Below are positions 9,565-17,798 of a DNA stretch of 64,000 bases, piece by piece; position 1 is the stretch's first letter; every line of letters starts with the position of its first letter. Below the pieces are notes generated by a model that did not search any database, was not told the DNA's origin, and saw nothing but the letters and a program-made list of their open reading frames with translations. Position numbers and translations under genes: made by a program. The stretch covers positions 62,001 through 126,000 of the forward strand of contig NZ_VIQT01000003.1 of NCBI RefSeq assembly GCF_010206195.1. The letters are read 5' to 3'. The DNA comes from Anaerotruncus colihominis. GTDB lineage: Bacteria > Bacillota > Clostridia > Oscillospirales > Ruminococcaceae.

Positions 9565-10449
9565 TCAACCTTTGACGGCGCCCATGGTGATCCCTTGGGT
9601 AAAATATTTTTGAAACACCAGAAAGACAACGATAATCGGAATTGCGGCCAAGGCTGCGCCAGCCATAAGCATTCCCATATCTATCGTGGTTTCAGCCTGG
9701 AGCGTGGCAATGCCTAATGAAATAGTAAAATTGCTGCCGCTGCTCAACATGATGAGCTGCATAAAATAATCATTCCAGGAATTGATAAAAGTAAAAATAG
9801 CCAATGCGCCGATACCTGGTTTTATCATGGGAACGACAATCGTGGCAAAGGTGCGCAGCTCGCTGGAACCGTCCACACGGGCCGCCTCCAGAATCTCGCC
9901 GGGGATACTCTCAGAAAACTGCTTCATCAAAAACACGCCGAAGGGCCAGCCCACTGTAGGAAAGATAACGGCCCACAGAGTATCATACAGGTGCAAATCT
10001 GACATCTCACGCAGCAGCGGAATCAGAATGACCTGCTTTGGCAAAGCCATGGCGCAGACAATCAGACCAAAGAGGATGGCTCTGCCGCGAAACCGTTTTT
10101 TAGCCAAAGCATAACCGGCCATAGCTGCGGTAATACATGTAAGGATCATGGCCACCACCGCCATAAACACGGTGTTGATGAGCCATCTGAAAGCCGCCGG
10201 CACGGTGGGACCCTGTAGCCCAAATATCTCAAAGAGAGGCGCAGAACGCCTGTTGAACAGGTTTTCAAAGTTGGTGCTCACCCATTCCGAAGGCGTCCAA
10301 ACGGGCTTGGTTGCGTAAATATCGGTGGCCGGCTTGAACGCGCCGGTGACGATCCAGTAGAGAGGAAAAAGGAACAAGATCGCCAGAACCACTAAAATGA
10401 CAATAGAAAGGACCTTATAAGCCTTATTTTGTCCGCTGATAGTCTTCAT
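9565..10449 (-). CDS. Carbohydrate ABC transporter permease (MalG type)
   Basis: A 294-residue inner-membrane permease with six predicted membrane segments. The ATPase-contact loop reads EAARVDGSSELRTFATIVVPMIKPG, the EAA motif of the MalG family. AGGAGG lies eight bases before the chosen ATG. It follows the partner permease by 12 bases. With the lipoprotein at 11491 it should import sialic acid or a sialylated sugar; this specificity is inferred from neighbours only. Confidence 0.9.
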   Translation of the reverse strand: MKTISGQNKAYKVLSIVILVVLAILFLFPLYWIVTGAFKPATDIYATKPVWTPSEWVSTNFENLFNRRSAPLFEIFGLQGPTVPAAFRWLINTVFMAVVAMILTCITAAMAGYALAKKRFRGRAILFGLIVCAMALPKQVILIPLLREMSDLHLYDTLWAVIFPTVGWPFGVFLMKQFSESIPGEILEAARVDGSSELRTFATIVVPMIKPGIGALAIFTFINSWNDYFMQLIMLSSGSNFTISLGIATLQAETTIDMGMLMAGAALAAIPIIVVFLVFQKYFTQGITMGAVKG

Positions 10450-10461
10450 TCTCTCCACCTC

Positions 10462-11373
10462 CTACTTTTCTTTCGCCAGTCGGAACTGTACAGCAGACAG
10501 TATGGCGATAAATACGGCCAGCATGACCCCCATGGCGTTGGCATATCCAAAGTGACCGGACTGTTCAGTCAGCTTAAACGCGGTATAATAAATGTAATAC
10601 ATGACCGTGTTCGTGCCGGAGCCGCCCTGTGTCAGCAATTGGATAAGCGCAAAGCACTGGAAGGAGTTAATTGTGGTGATAACGAGTATATACAGGGTGG
10701 TTGGCATCATCTGCGGCCACTTGATCCGCCAGAACACCTGCAAGCCGGTGGCTCCGTCCACCCGGGACGCTTCCACCAGGGATTGATCCACATTGCCCAG
10801 GGCGGAAACATAGAGGACGATCGGCTGACCTACAGAGGTGGTGAACAGGATGAGGATGATACACCACAACGCAAAGCGGGAATCACCCAAAAAGTTGATA
10901 TTTTTATCAATCAGCCCTGCGCCCTTGAGGACAGCGTTGAATATACCGGTGTAGTTGTCGTACATCCATTTCCAGACCACCGTAACAGCTACCGAACCAG
11001 TGACAACAGGCAGATAGAAGATACACCGGAAAGTGGAGAGCACAGGACCCTTAAGCTTATAAATGGCCGAAGCCACCCACAGGGAGAAAGCGCATACAGT
11101 CGGGACGCTGACTACAACAATGATGAAGGTATTTTTCAGCGCCTCAAGGAAGGTTTTATCCTGCCAAAGGTTTACAAAGTTGTTCAGACCGATGAAGTGG
11201 ACTGCGCTGTCACGCATATTGGCGTCGGTGAGACTATTAAAGATGCAGATAAACATGGGGATGATAACAAAGCCCACAAAGAAAACGAGGCTGGGCAGCA
11301 TAAACAGGTAGCCATTGATATTCTCCCGCCGCTGCAACGCCCGTCCCATAGCGGGCTGGTTTTGTTTTGCCAA
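10462..11373 (-). CDS. Carbohydrate ABC transporter permease (MalF type)
   Basis: Permease of about 303 residues with six membrane segments and the EAA loop VEASRVDGATGLQVFWRIKWPQ. I place the start at a TTG giving (M)AKQNQPAMGRALQRR because GAGGGG lies nine bases upstream. An ATG 24 bases further out (11397) is possible but has a poor ribosome site. It pairs with the MalG-type permease downstream and the binding lipoprotein upstream. Confidence 0.85.
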   Translation of the reverse strand: MAKQNQPAMGRALQRRENINGYLFMLPSLVFFVGFVIIPMFICIFNSLTDANMRDSAVHFIGLNNFVNLWQDKTFLEALKNTFIIVVVSVPTVCAFSLWVASAIYKLKGPVLSTFRCIFYLPVVTGSVAVTVVWKWMYDNYTGIFNAVLKGAGLIDKNINFLGDSRFALWCIILILFTTSVGQPIVLYVSALGNVDQSLVEASRVDGATGLQVFWRIKWPQMMPTTLYILVITTINSFQCFALIQLLTQGGSGTNTVMYYIYYTAFKLTEQSGHFGYANAMGVMLAVFIAILSAVQFRLAKEK

Positions 11374-11490
11374 ACCTGAGCACCCCTCTCTTATCATTGA
11401 ATTCTCTGAATATGGAGGCGCCCCTTCCCCGCTGTGCACGGGAAAGGGGCACACAAATTCCCCCTCACACGTCAGTGTTTTACGGGGTGA

Positions 11491-12870
11491 TCATTTTGCG
11501 GCTGCATTCGCCTCTGCTGCATAGCTGGCGACTGTGGAGGCAATGTCAGCGCCCTCTCCAACCTTTTGGAGCATGTTCCACCAGGAGGTGCGCGCCTGCG
11601 CCCATCCGCTGGTGACCTGATAATAGTCTCCCAGGTAAGGCATCAGAACCTGATACTCATCCATGATCTCGTTGTCGGCCCAGATCGTGGACAGATCGGC
11701 GCCGCCGGCAGCGGAACGGACAGGGAAGTAGTTTGCAGTCTTCACAGCATCCACAGTATGCTCGGAATTGGCCATGTAGTTGATGAAGGTCTTGGCGGCC
11801 TCGACGCGGGCGGGATCGCCGTTATCGAAAATGCCAAAGCCCCAGATACCGCCCTGAAGGGCAGGTTCGCCGCTCTCGGAGGGGAAGCCCATAAAGGCGA
11901 TCTGCTCACCGGTGATCGTCTTCTCAGCGCCGGTGCCGGCTGTGTTGGGATCGAGCTGCTGCGCGATATTCCAGCAGAAAGCCATCTTCAGCACGCCCTG
12001 ATAGAACTTGGTGATCTCGTCGCCGCCCGCCAAGGAAGCGTCGAAAGCGATGCCTTCCATGCCCTTAAGCTGTTCAAGGGCCTTGATATTCAAAGGATCG
12101 TCCCAGGTGTACTGGGTGTGCTCGGCATTGGTGAACGTACCGCCGTAAAGGTTGTTGACAAGTGCGCGCGTACCCTGGTCGCCGCCCTGACCGGCACAGT
12201 AGACGGCCCCTACCGTCTCACCGTAGTGGGCATATAAAGCCTGGACCGCGTTGATAAAGTCCTCAGTGGTCCAGGTGTGCGTCTCCAGATCCAGATACTG
12301 GTCGGCTCCGGCCGCTTTGAACGCGTCCAGGTTGACAGCCATGCAGTGGGCGGTCATAACCAGCGGATATTCATACACAGCGCCATCGGGAGCGGTGCAG
12401 GCGGTCAGAACGGACTGCTGAATTTCCGCGCGATCCTGATCGGTCAGCATATCGGACAGGTCCACCATGTACCCGCTGGCTCCCCAGTTGGCAACAAGGC
12501 GTTCGGGGCCTTCCATGATGAGGTCGGGCGCATCGTTTGCGGTGATGGCGGAATTGACCTTGTCATCGCCGTCGGCATACGCCAGATACTCCACCTGGAC
12601 CGAGATCCCGGTGTCGGCCTTGAACGCATCGGTAAGCGCCTTGACGGCGTCCTCCTTGCCCCAGTTACCAATAGGATAGGTCCAAAGAGTGATTTCCTGA
12701 GCTGCGCCCGCGGTATCGCCTTGAGCCGGCGGCTGGGCTTGAGAGGATTGTGTTCCCGCAGGCTGGGACGCAGTGGCCTGCGGTTCTCCATTCCCGCCGC
12801 CGGAACAAGCAGCCAACGAAAACACCATAGCGGCACTTAACCCAAATGCCAGGACTTTTTTCATCTTCAT
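11491..12870 (-). CDS. Sugar-binding lipoprotein (family 1 extracellular SBP)
   Basis: A 459-residue binding protein. The signal peptide ends in LAACSGG with the lipidated Cys at residue 22, followed by a Gln/Pro/Ala-rich linker. The mature part shows family 1 features: LTDAFKADTGISVQVEYLAYAD and EAAKTFINYMAN near the C-terminus. AGGAGG is nine bases before the ATG, and a near-consensus promoter precedes it. As first gene of the importer it sets specificity; sialic acid is inferred from the surrounding nan genes. Confidence 0.9.
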   Translation of the reverse strand: MKMKKVLAFGLSAAMVFSLAACSGGGNGEPQATASQPAGTQSSQAQPPAQGDTAGAAQEITLWTYPIGNWGKEDAVKALTDAFKADTGISVQVEYLAYADGDDKVNSAITANDAPDLIMEGPERLVANWGASGYMVDLSDMLTDQDRAEIQQSVLTACTAPDGAVYEYPLVMTAHCMAVNLDAFKAAGADQYLDLETHTWTTEDFINAVQALYAHYGETVGAVYCAGQGGDQGTRALVNNLYGGTFTNAEHTQYTWDDPLNIKALEQLKGMEGIAFDASLAGGDEITKFYQGVLKMAFCWNIAQQLDPNTAGTGAEKTITGEQIAFMGFPSESGEPALQGGIWGFGIFDNGDPARVEAAKTFINYMANSEHTVDAVKTANYFPVRSAAGGADLSTIWADNEIMDEYQVLMPYLGDYYQVTSGWAQARTSWWNMLQKVGEGADIASTVASYAAEANAAAK

Positions 12871-12931
12871 ATGACGGTTCCTCCTCAATTTTTATAAATC
12901 TAAGAGTATGCTTTCTGGATTAACTGGTTAA

Positions 12932-12960
12932 ATTGTATAATCGTTTCCCAATTTTGTCAA
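12932..12960 (-). promoter_or_regulatory. Promoter of the sugar importer operon
   Basis: Minus-strand -35 TTGACA (12955-12960), 17-base spacer, -10 TACAAT (12932-12937). About 40 bases upstream of the -35 box, GAAAAAATTTC (12998-13008) resembles the palindrome at the nanE promoter and could be a second site for the RpiR regulator. Confidence 0.75.
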
Positions 12961-13059
12961 TACATGTTTGGAAAATTTTTTTTATTTTGTGAGAACTGAA
13001 AAAATTTCTTCCTAAAATTTGTTGCAAGCGTCTCTTTTCCACATGGAGACGGCCAGATT

Positions 13060-13929
13060 TCAGTAAAGCTTATCGAGTACGGAAGCGGCTGTTTTCTCGT
13101 TGTTCGGCCCGCAGCGGCTCATATTGCGTCGATAATATTCGGTATACAGCAGATCCACCAAGAAAGCCTGGCTGATATCGGCGCTGGTTGAACCGCTTTG
13201 TAACGGGCCCTCATTTGCACCGCACAACAGGATTACATCGGTGAACTCTGTCAAGGGCGATTTTTGGAAACGGGTGATAGCTATAACTTTCGCTCCACTT
13301 CTTTTGGCCAGCTCGGCCACCGCATTGGTATCTTTGGTGGAACCGGAGTATGAAAACACCACCGCTACATCCTCCGCAGACATGGTGGCGGCCAGCATTG
13401 CCTGGGTATGAGCGTCGTTTACACAGTTCACCTTCGGTTCAATGCGCAAAAATTTATGGGAGGTCTTTAAAGCGGCGGTAAAGGAGGCGCCCACGCCAAA
13501 AAAGATAATACGCCGCGCCTGGCTGAGATAATCGACAGCCCGGTCCAGCTCTCTTACATCCAGAAGGGCCGCCGTTTCACTGAGAGCGCGCTGTTCGGTC
13601 TGAAGCACCTTTTGCACCAATGCATTCAGATCATCCCGCGGAGTAATGGCGCCTGTAAGAACGTCCTCTTTCCCCACATCGGTCTGCATGCTCAGGCTGA
13701 ACCGCATCTTAAACTCCTGGTAGCCGCCCATCCCCATCGTGCGGCAGAAGCGGAACACGCTGGTTTCTCCCACGCCGCAGGCGTCGGAAAGTTCGGTGAT
13801 GGACATAAAGACGACCTCACATGGATGCTCTATGATGTAATCGGCCACCTTTTTTTCCACACGGGTAAATTGGTTGTAGATGGAGCGTATTCTTGCCAGA
13901 AAATCTCCCGACTCGCTGCTGGCAATCAC
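13060..13929 (-). CDS. RpiR family transcriptional regulator of the nan cluster
   Basis: A 289-residue regulator. The N-terminal helix-turn-helix spans about residues 1-80 (VFMSITELSDACGVGETSVFRFCRTMG). The C-terminal SIS sugar-phosphate domain begins near ARRIIFFGVGASFTAALKTSHKF. A GTG start is chosen: AGGGGGG lies seven bases upstream and the length then fits the family. RpiR-type NanR regulators sense GlcNAc-6-P or ManNAc-6-P and repress nan genes; the match to this cluster is inference from position. Confidence 0.88.
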   Translation of the reverse strand: MIASSESGDFLARIRSIYNQFTRVEKKVADYIIEHPCEVVFMSITELSDACGVGETSVFRFCRTMGMGGYQEFKMRFSLSMQTDVGKEDVLTGAITPRDDLNALVQKVLQTEQRALSETAALLDVRELDRAVDYLSQARRIIFFGVGASFTAALKTSHKFLRIEPKVNCVNDAHTQAMLAATMSAEDVAVVFSYSGSTKDTNAVAELAKRSGAKVIAITRFQKSPLTEFTDVILLCGANEGPLQSGSTSADISQAFLVDLLYTEYYRRNMSRCGPNNEKTAASVLDKLY

Positions 13930-13957
13930 GGCGCCACCCCCCTTTCCTCCTGTTTTG

Positions 13958-14839
13958 TTAAAGACGTTCAGCCAAGCTGTAGGCCCCGTAAAGCCCTGCC
14001 ATATTGCCGAGCTTCGCTCCAACGACCTTTACCCCCCGGAATCCCGGAATGAGACGCTCATAAACCCGCCGGGCCGTCCCTTCGATGGCGTAAGGCTGTT
14101 CCATGACGCCGCCGCCCAGCACCACGCACGGCACATTGTAGGCATGGATCAGCGCGCAAAGCCCCGCGGCCACCTGGTCCAGCCAAGCATCCACCGCCGC
14201 CTTTACGACAGGTTCCTCCAATCTTTGAAAGATACCCCGGCCTGTGAGGCCAGGGACCACCTGCTCCATAGCAGCGCGCAGGGCGGTGGTGGAAGCGCAC
14301 CGCTCATAGGTCCCGGCAAATGGATCGGCCGGATCGAACAGCTCCGGATGAAGGACGATACCGCCCAGCATAACCCCGGCGGATGCGCCCGCGCCGTAAT
14401 AAAGTTTTCCGTTCAGAACCACCCCGCCGCCAATACCGGTACCATAGGTAAGGCAGAGATAATCCCGTTCTCCCTGGGCCGCTCCATTGCGTCCCTCCCC
14501 CAAAGCGGCGGCATACACATCATTGATCACCGCCGCGGGTACATCGAAACGGCCCTCAAAAAATCCCTTCACATCCGTTCCTGTATATCCGGGGACGTTG
14601 TCGTTTGCGTAGCGGATGGTTCCATTGTTGGGATCCACCTGCCCCGCAGTGCTGATACCGACAGCGTCGAAAGGCAGAAAGCTTTCCAGAAGTGCAGACG
14701 CCTGTTCCAGCAGATGTAAAGCTCCCTGCTTTGCCTCAGAATCGGTTTCCCCCTTCTGTCCGGGCTTTCCATCTACAAAAACGCATCCTTTTATTTTTGT
14801 GCCGCCAATATCCAGGACGGCTATGCGCCGCCCGCTCAT
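13958..14839 (-). CDS. nanK: ROK family kinase, probable N-acetylmannosamine kinase
   Basis: A 293-residue sugar kinase with the ROK phosphate motif DIGGTKIKG near residue 10 and [16 protein letters not shown] in the middle. In the nan pathway it phosphorylates ManNAc to ManNAc-6-P. Its start overlaps the nanE stop (ATGA). The zinc motif CxCGxxGC typical of ROK kinases is missing: the region reads [14 protein letters not shown] with one cysteine, as in some zinc-free ROK enzymes. Specificity rests on the adjacent nanE and nanA. Confidence 0.85.
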   Translation of the reverse strand: MSGRRIAVLDIGGTKIKGCVFVDGKPGQKGETDSEAKQGALHLLEQASALLESFLPFDAVGISTAGQVDPNNGTIRYANDNVPGYTGTDVKGFFEGRFDVPAAVINDVYAAALGEGRNGAAQGERDYLCLTYGTGIGGGVVLNGKLYYGAGASAGVMLGGIVLHPELFDPADPFAGTYERCASTTALRAAMEQVVPGLTGRGIFQRLEEPVVKAAVDAWLDQVAAGLCALIHAYNVPCVVLGGGVMEQPYAIEGTARRVYERLIPGFRGVKVVGAKLGNMAGLYGAYSLAERL

Positions 14840-15537
14840 GGCTCCAGGGCGGCCACGAACCGCTTGGTAATTTCCATGGGCCGGGTGATTGCGGAGCCGA
14901 CCACCACTGTAAGTACACCGATATCCATGGCATGGCGCAGGTGCTCAGGCGTGATGATATTACCTTCGGCAACAACGGGCTTGCCGCACTCATGAACCAG
15001 CGTTTTGATCATATCGAAAGGCGGCAGACGGCGGCCAGCGGTATAGGGAGTGTAACCAGCCATTGTCGTCCCGATCAGATCAAAGCCCATGCCGGCCGCA
15101 GCCATCCCCTCCTCTACGCTTGAACAGTCGGCCATGAAAAGCTGGTCGGGATACCTCTCCCGCACCTCACGGAAAAAGTCCGCCAAAGCACGGCTGCCCG
15201 GACGGGTCCGTTTGGTGGCGTCCAGGGCGATCACTTCCACCCCGCACGCTGCCAAGGCGTCCACCTCCGTCATGGTGGGAGTAATATATACGTCGGGGTG
15301 ATCATCGTAAACCTTTTTGATAATGCCGATAATAGGCAGATCCACATTCCTCCGGATCTCTTTGATATCCTCCACCGTATTGGCACGGATACCGGCCGCG
15401 CCACCCCAGGCAGCCGCCAGCGCCATGCGTCCCATGATGAAGGAGCTGTGGAGTGGTTCCTCGGGCAGCGCCTGACAGGATACGATCAATTTCCCTCTTA
15501 CCTGCTCAAAAAATGTCTTGTTATCCATTACTCCCAT
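14836..15537 (-). CDS. nanE: N-acetylmannosamine-6-phosphate 2-epimerase
   Basis: A 233-residue TIM-barrel enzyme converting ManNAc-6-P to GlcNAc-6-P. Family motifs are [14 protein letters not shown] at the N-terminus, [16 protein letters not shown], the catalytic Lys/Asp region [11 protein letters not shown], and VVAEGNI. The ATG is placed after GAGG with an eight-base spacer; a GTG three codons earlier is possible. As first gene of its unit it has a clear promoter overlapped by a palindrome. This is the strongest evidence that the cluster is for sialic acid. Confidence 0.93.
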   Translation of the reverse strand: MGVMDNKTFFEQVRGKLIVSCQALPEEPLHSSFIMGRMALAAAWGGAAGIRANTVEDIKEIRRNVDLPIIGIIKKVYDDHPDVYITPTMTEVDALAACGVEVIALDATKRTRPGSRALADFFREVRERYPDQLFMADCSSVEEGMAAAGMGFDLIGTTMAGYTPYTAGRRLPPFDMIKTLVHECGKPVVAEGNIITPEHLRHAMDIGVLTVVVGSAITRPMEITKRFVAALEP

Positions 15538-15585
15538 TACAGACACCTCGCGACAATCATTTTTTGTAACTTTTTACCTATCATA

Positions 15586-15614
15586 AGCATACCACTGAAA
15601 AAAATATTTTTCAA
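15586..15614 (-). promoter_or_regulatory. nanE promoter
   Basis: Minus-strand -35 TTGAAA (15609-15614), 17-base spacer, -10 TATGCT (15586-15591). The spacer and -35 box are covered by the palindrome at 15596-15613. Confidence 0.7.
15596..15613. promoter_or_regulatory. Probable RpiR/NanR operator
   Basis: TGAAAAAAATATTTTTCA is palindromic at eight of nine base pairs. It overlaps the -35 box and spacer of the nanE promoter, where a bound repressor would block RNA polymerase. It also lies about 35 bases upstream of the divergent esterase promoter, so one site could control both. RpiR operators are often GAAA/TTTC palindromes. Confidence 0.55.
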
Positions 15615-15645
15615 GGTTTATTTTGATAAAAATCTCTTTTTTATC

Positions 15646-15674
15646 TTGTTCCCACCCCTTTACTGTGCTATATT
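15646..15674 (+). promoter_or_regulatory. Promoter of the divergent SGNH hydrolase gene
   Basis: Plus-strand -35 TTGTTC (15646-15651), 17-base spacer, -10 TATATT (15669-15674). The -35 box is weak. Confidence 0.55.
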
Positions 15675-15705
15675 GGATACACATTATGAAAAGGATGTGG
15701 AGCCA

Positions 15706-16362
15706 ATGAAGCCTCATATCATCTGCCTGGGTGACTCAAATACCCATGGCTACTGTGCAGATCCCACTGACTGTGCGGACAGCGATCTCCTGCGCTTCAA
15801 TGAGGATGAGCGTTGGACCCAACTGCTCCAGAAGGCGCTTGGAGCTGACGTCCTGGTGGTTGAGGAGGGCCTCTCCGGGCGCACCACTGTCTTTTCAGAT
15901 CCCCTCTATGAGGGATTGTCCGCCTTGGATTATCTCTATCCCTGCCTCAAAAGCCACGAACCAGTGGCATTGCTCATCATTATGCTGGGAACCAACGACA
16001 CCAAGGAGCGTTTCGGCGCGAGTGCAGCCTGCATCGATCTGGGGATGCAGCGGCTGGTTCGCAAAGCTATGACAGTGGATTGCTGGGAATCCTGCAAAAA
16101 ACCCAACATCCTGGTGGTGGCGCCTCCCCCCATCAACGACCGAATGGAAGATTCCAGCGTAGGATTCACCATGGGCCGCGGCTGCGTCCAAAAGTCCCGG
16201 CAGCTCTCCTCCCTCTATGCCGCCTCAGCTAAATTGCTGGGGGTTCACTTTCTGGATGCGGCAGGCTGCGAATTCAATCAGATAGACTATATGCATCTCA
16301 CCCGCCAGGGTCATGCCCAATTGGCCCATCGCCTGGCGAAATTGATTCCACATCTTTTATAG
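15706..16362 (+). CDS. SGNH/GDSL esterase, possible sialate O-acetylesterase
   Basis: A 218-residue cytoplasmic hydrolase without signal peptide. The SGNH blocks are clear: GDSN at 9-12 (nucleophile Ser11), Gly in block II (EGLSGRT), GTND at 95-98, and the Asp194/His197 dyad (DYMH). Family members remove acetyl or acyl groups from sugars. It is divergent from nanE and shares its regulatory region, so removal of O-acetyl groups from imported sialic acid is a reasonable proposal. The start follows GGAG; the open frame upstream is intergenic. Confidence 0.85.
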   Translation: MKPHIICLGDSNTHGYCADPTDCADSDLLRFNEDERWTQLLQKALGADVLVVEEGLSGRTTVFSDPLYEGLSALDYLYPCLKSHEPVALLIIMLGTNDTKERFGASAACIDLGMQRLVRKAMTVDCWESCKKPNILVVAPPPINDRMEDSSVGFTMGRGCVQKSRQLSSLYAASAKLLGVHFLDAAGCEFNQIDYMHLTRQGHAQLAHRLAKLIPHLL

Positions 16363-16399
16363 CCTCAGATATCCATTGCAGGGTGGGACCATTGGAAAA

Positions 16400-16433
16400 A
16401 AGCCGCAAACAAAAGAATTTCTGTTTGCGGCTT
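16400..16433 (-). terminator. Hairpin terminator, minus strand
   Basis: Perfect 12-bp stem AAGCCGCAAACA with a 10-base loop; on the minus strand it is followed by TTTTTCC. It is the last of three consecutive minus-strand terminators behind the tRNA genes and converges on the esterase gene. Confidence 0.7.
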
Positions 16434-16532
16434 CAGCCACGCTTTCAAACTATTTGAGATGCCGGGGCTTATCCTCGTCTTCTCTGAAAGTATGCGCGCT
16501 GGTGTATTTTTTCAAAATCCACAAAAAAAATC

Positions 16533-16564
16533 ACATTTCAACCCTATGAACAAGGCTGAAATGT
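16533..16564 (-). terminator. Second hairpin terminator behind the tRNAs
   Basis: Stem ACATTTCA plus GCC with one mismatch, ending in GATTTTTTTT on the minus strand. The 100 bases between this and the hairpin at 16400 hold a short minus-strand frame ending KKYTSAHTFREDEDKPRHLK, which has no start of its own and may be the tail of a lost gene. Confidence 0.6.
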
Positions 16565-16638
16565 AATTTCCAACTTAGCAAGCCTGCCCAGTTTAGAACC
16601 ACTCCGGACGCAGGCATTTGCTTTGGATATAAGAAAAA

Positions 16639-16664
16639 GCCCGGAGCGCGAAATGGCTCCAGGC
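16639..16664 (-). terminator. Terminator of the tRNA transcript
   Basis: On the minus strand GCCTGGAGC pairs with GCTCCGGGC (one mismatch) and is followed by TTTTTCTT. It begins 11 bases after the CCA end of the proline tRNA. Confidence 0.75.
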
Positions 16665-16674
16665 CCTTGCCTGG

Positions 16675-16751
16675 TGGTCGAGGTGACAGGACTTGAACCT
16701 GCGGCCTCTGCGTCCCGAACGCAGCGCTCTACCAAACTGAGCCACACCTCG
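16675..16751 (-). tRNA. tRNA-Pro (CGG)
   Basis: A complete cloverleaf on the minus strand. The acceptor stem is CGAGGTG/CACCTCG, and the anticodon stem CTGCG/CGCAG encloses the loop TTCGGGA with anticodon CGG. The T-arm is GCAGG-TTCAAGT-CCTGT. Discriminator A and an encoded CCA are present. The tRNA reads CCG proline codons. Confidence 0.95.
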
Positions 16752-16754
16752 AAG

Positions 16755-16828
16755 TGGCTGCCCGACTAGGATTCGAACCCAGACAAACAGAGTCAGAGTC
16801 TGTCGTGCTACCATTACACAATCGGGCA
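16755..16828 (-). tRNA. tRNA-Gln (CTG)
   Basis: Complete cloverleaf on the minus strand. The acceptor stem is TGCCCGA/TCGGGCA, and the anticodon loop CTCTGAC sits between ACAGA and TCTGT, giving anticodon CTG. The T-loop is TTCGAAT. Discriminator G and an encoded CCA are present. It is three bases upstream of the tRNA-Pro in the same transcript. Confidence 0.94.
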
Positions 16829-16862
16829 ATCTTTTTTGGGGTTCTGTTTTGTCACGAATTAT

Positions 16863-16890
16863 ATTATACCGCTAAAACAGTAAAAGTCAA
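16863..16890 (-). promoter_or_regulatory. Promoter of the tRNA pair
   Basis: Minus-strand -35 TTGACT (16885-16890), 16-base spacer, -10 TATAAT (16863-16868), 35 bases before the first tRNA. The rest of the stretch up to the thioredoxin promoter (16891-17124) holds no gene that I can support. Confidence 0.8.
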
Positions 16891-17124
16891 TAGCTTTCCC
16901 GCATATTTTCGCCAAATATTCCATATTTTTTTCTGATGCCTCCTGTACTTTTTCGATTCGCCTGGTTTGTCCGGCGGCGCTGCCGTTTCAATATATCGTG
17001 CTTTTATGATTTTATTTTTTGCTGCAACGGCACGGATACACCCTTTGCATCCCGGCCAAACTAATGACATATTTCATAATGTATCGGCTTTACGGCTTTG
17101 AGGGTAAAAATTTGCAGAAAGGAC

Positions 17125-17152
17125 TTGATCGTACACTTTTTTAGTGTATAAT
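17125..17152 (+). promoter_or_regulatory. Thioredoxin promoter
   Basis: -35 TTGATC, 16-base spacer, -10 TATAAT (17147-17152). The spacer holds the inverted repeat ACACT-TTTTT-AGTGT, which reaches into the -10 box and could be an operator. Confidence 0.75.
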
Positions 17153-17192
17153 AAAGATAATCATCAGATATATAACATAAGGAGGCAATGAT

Positions 17193-17510
17193 ATGTCTGT
17201 CAAACATTTTTCAAACGATACATTTCAATCAGAGGTTCTTTCGGGCAGCGGTCCAATCCTTGTTGATTTCTGGGCGCCATGGTGCGGCCCATGCAAAATG
17301 CTCGGCCCTGTGATTGACGGTTTGGCCGATGAACTGTCCGGCAAAGCGGTTGTCGGCAAAGTCAATATCGACGACGAACCGGATCTCGCCGCCAAATATG
17401 GCGTCGTCAGCATCCCCACCATCATTTTGTTCAAGGATGGCGAGGAGGTCAACCGCCTTGTTGGGCTTCAGTCCAAGCTGACGCTGACGCAGATGGTTGA
17501 GCAGGCCTGA
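17193..17510 (+). CDS. trxA: Thioredoxin
   Basis: A 105-residue cytoplasmic thiol-disulfide reductase with the canonical active site WCGPC (Cys31 and Cys34) in FWAPWCGPCKM, the cis-proline segment SIPTIILFKDG, and the normal family length. AGGAGG is seven bases before the ATG. It is a single-gene unit with its own promoter and terminator. No thioredoxin reductase gene is in the window. Confidence 0.97.
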   Translation: MSVKHFSNDTFQSEVLSGSGPILVDFWAPWCGPCKMLGPVIDGLADELSGKAVVGKVNIDDEPDLAAKYGVVSIPTIILFKDGEEVNRLVGLQSKLTLTQMVEQA

Positions 17511-17524
17511 GCATTCCAGTTTTT

Positions 17525-17564
17525 AAAACAGCGGGCTTTCCTTGCAAGGAAAGCCCGCTGTTTT
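17525..17564. terminator. Bidirectional terminator after trxA
   Basis: An almost fully symmetric 40-base hairpin with arms starting AAAACAGCGGGC and ending GCCCGCTGTTTT. The following 230 bases up to the next gene show nothing I can assign. Confidence 0.85.
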
Positions 17565-17798
17565 CATAAGCTGTGTAAAATCAAAGATCGTTGCGGTTTA
17601 ATCCCTCTTTATGGGAAAGAATAAAGAAGCAGGTTTGTTCGCCCTTTTGCAAAAACATACAAACCAGAATCATTCATCGCGTGAATCAGCCGCAATGATA
17701 ACGCTTCATTGGGCCGATTCAAAAAATTGTTTCATTTTCAATAACAGCCTGTGTATGCAAAACATTCCCTATTAAAAATGTTTGAGGCGGGTGTCAAA

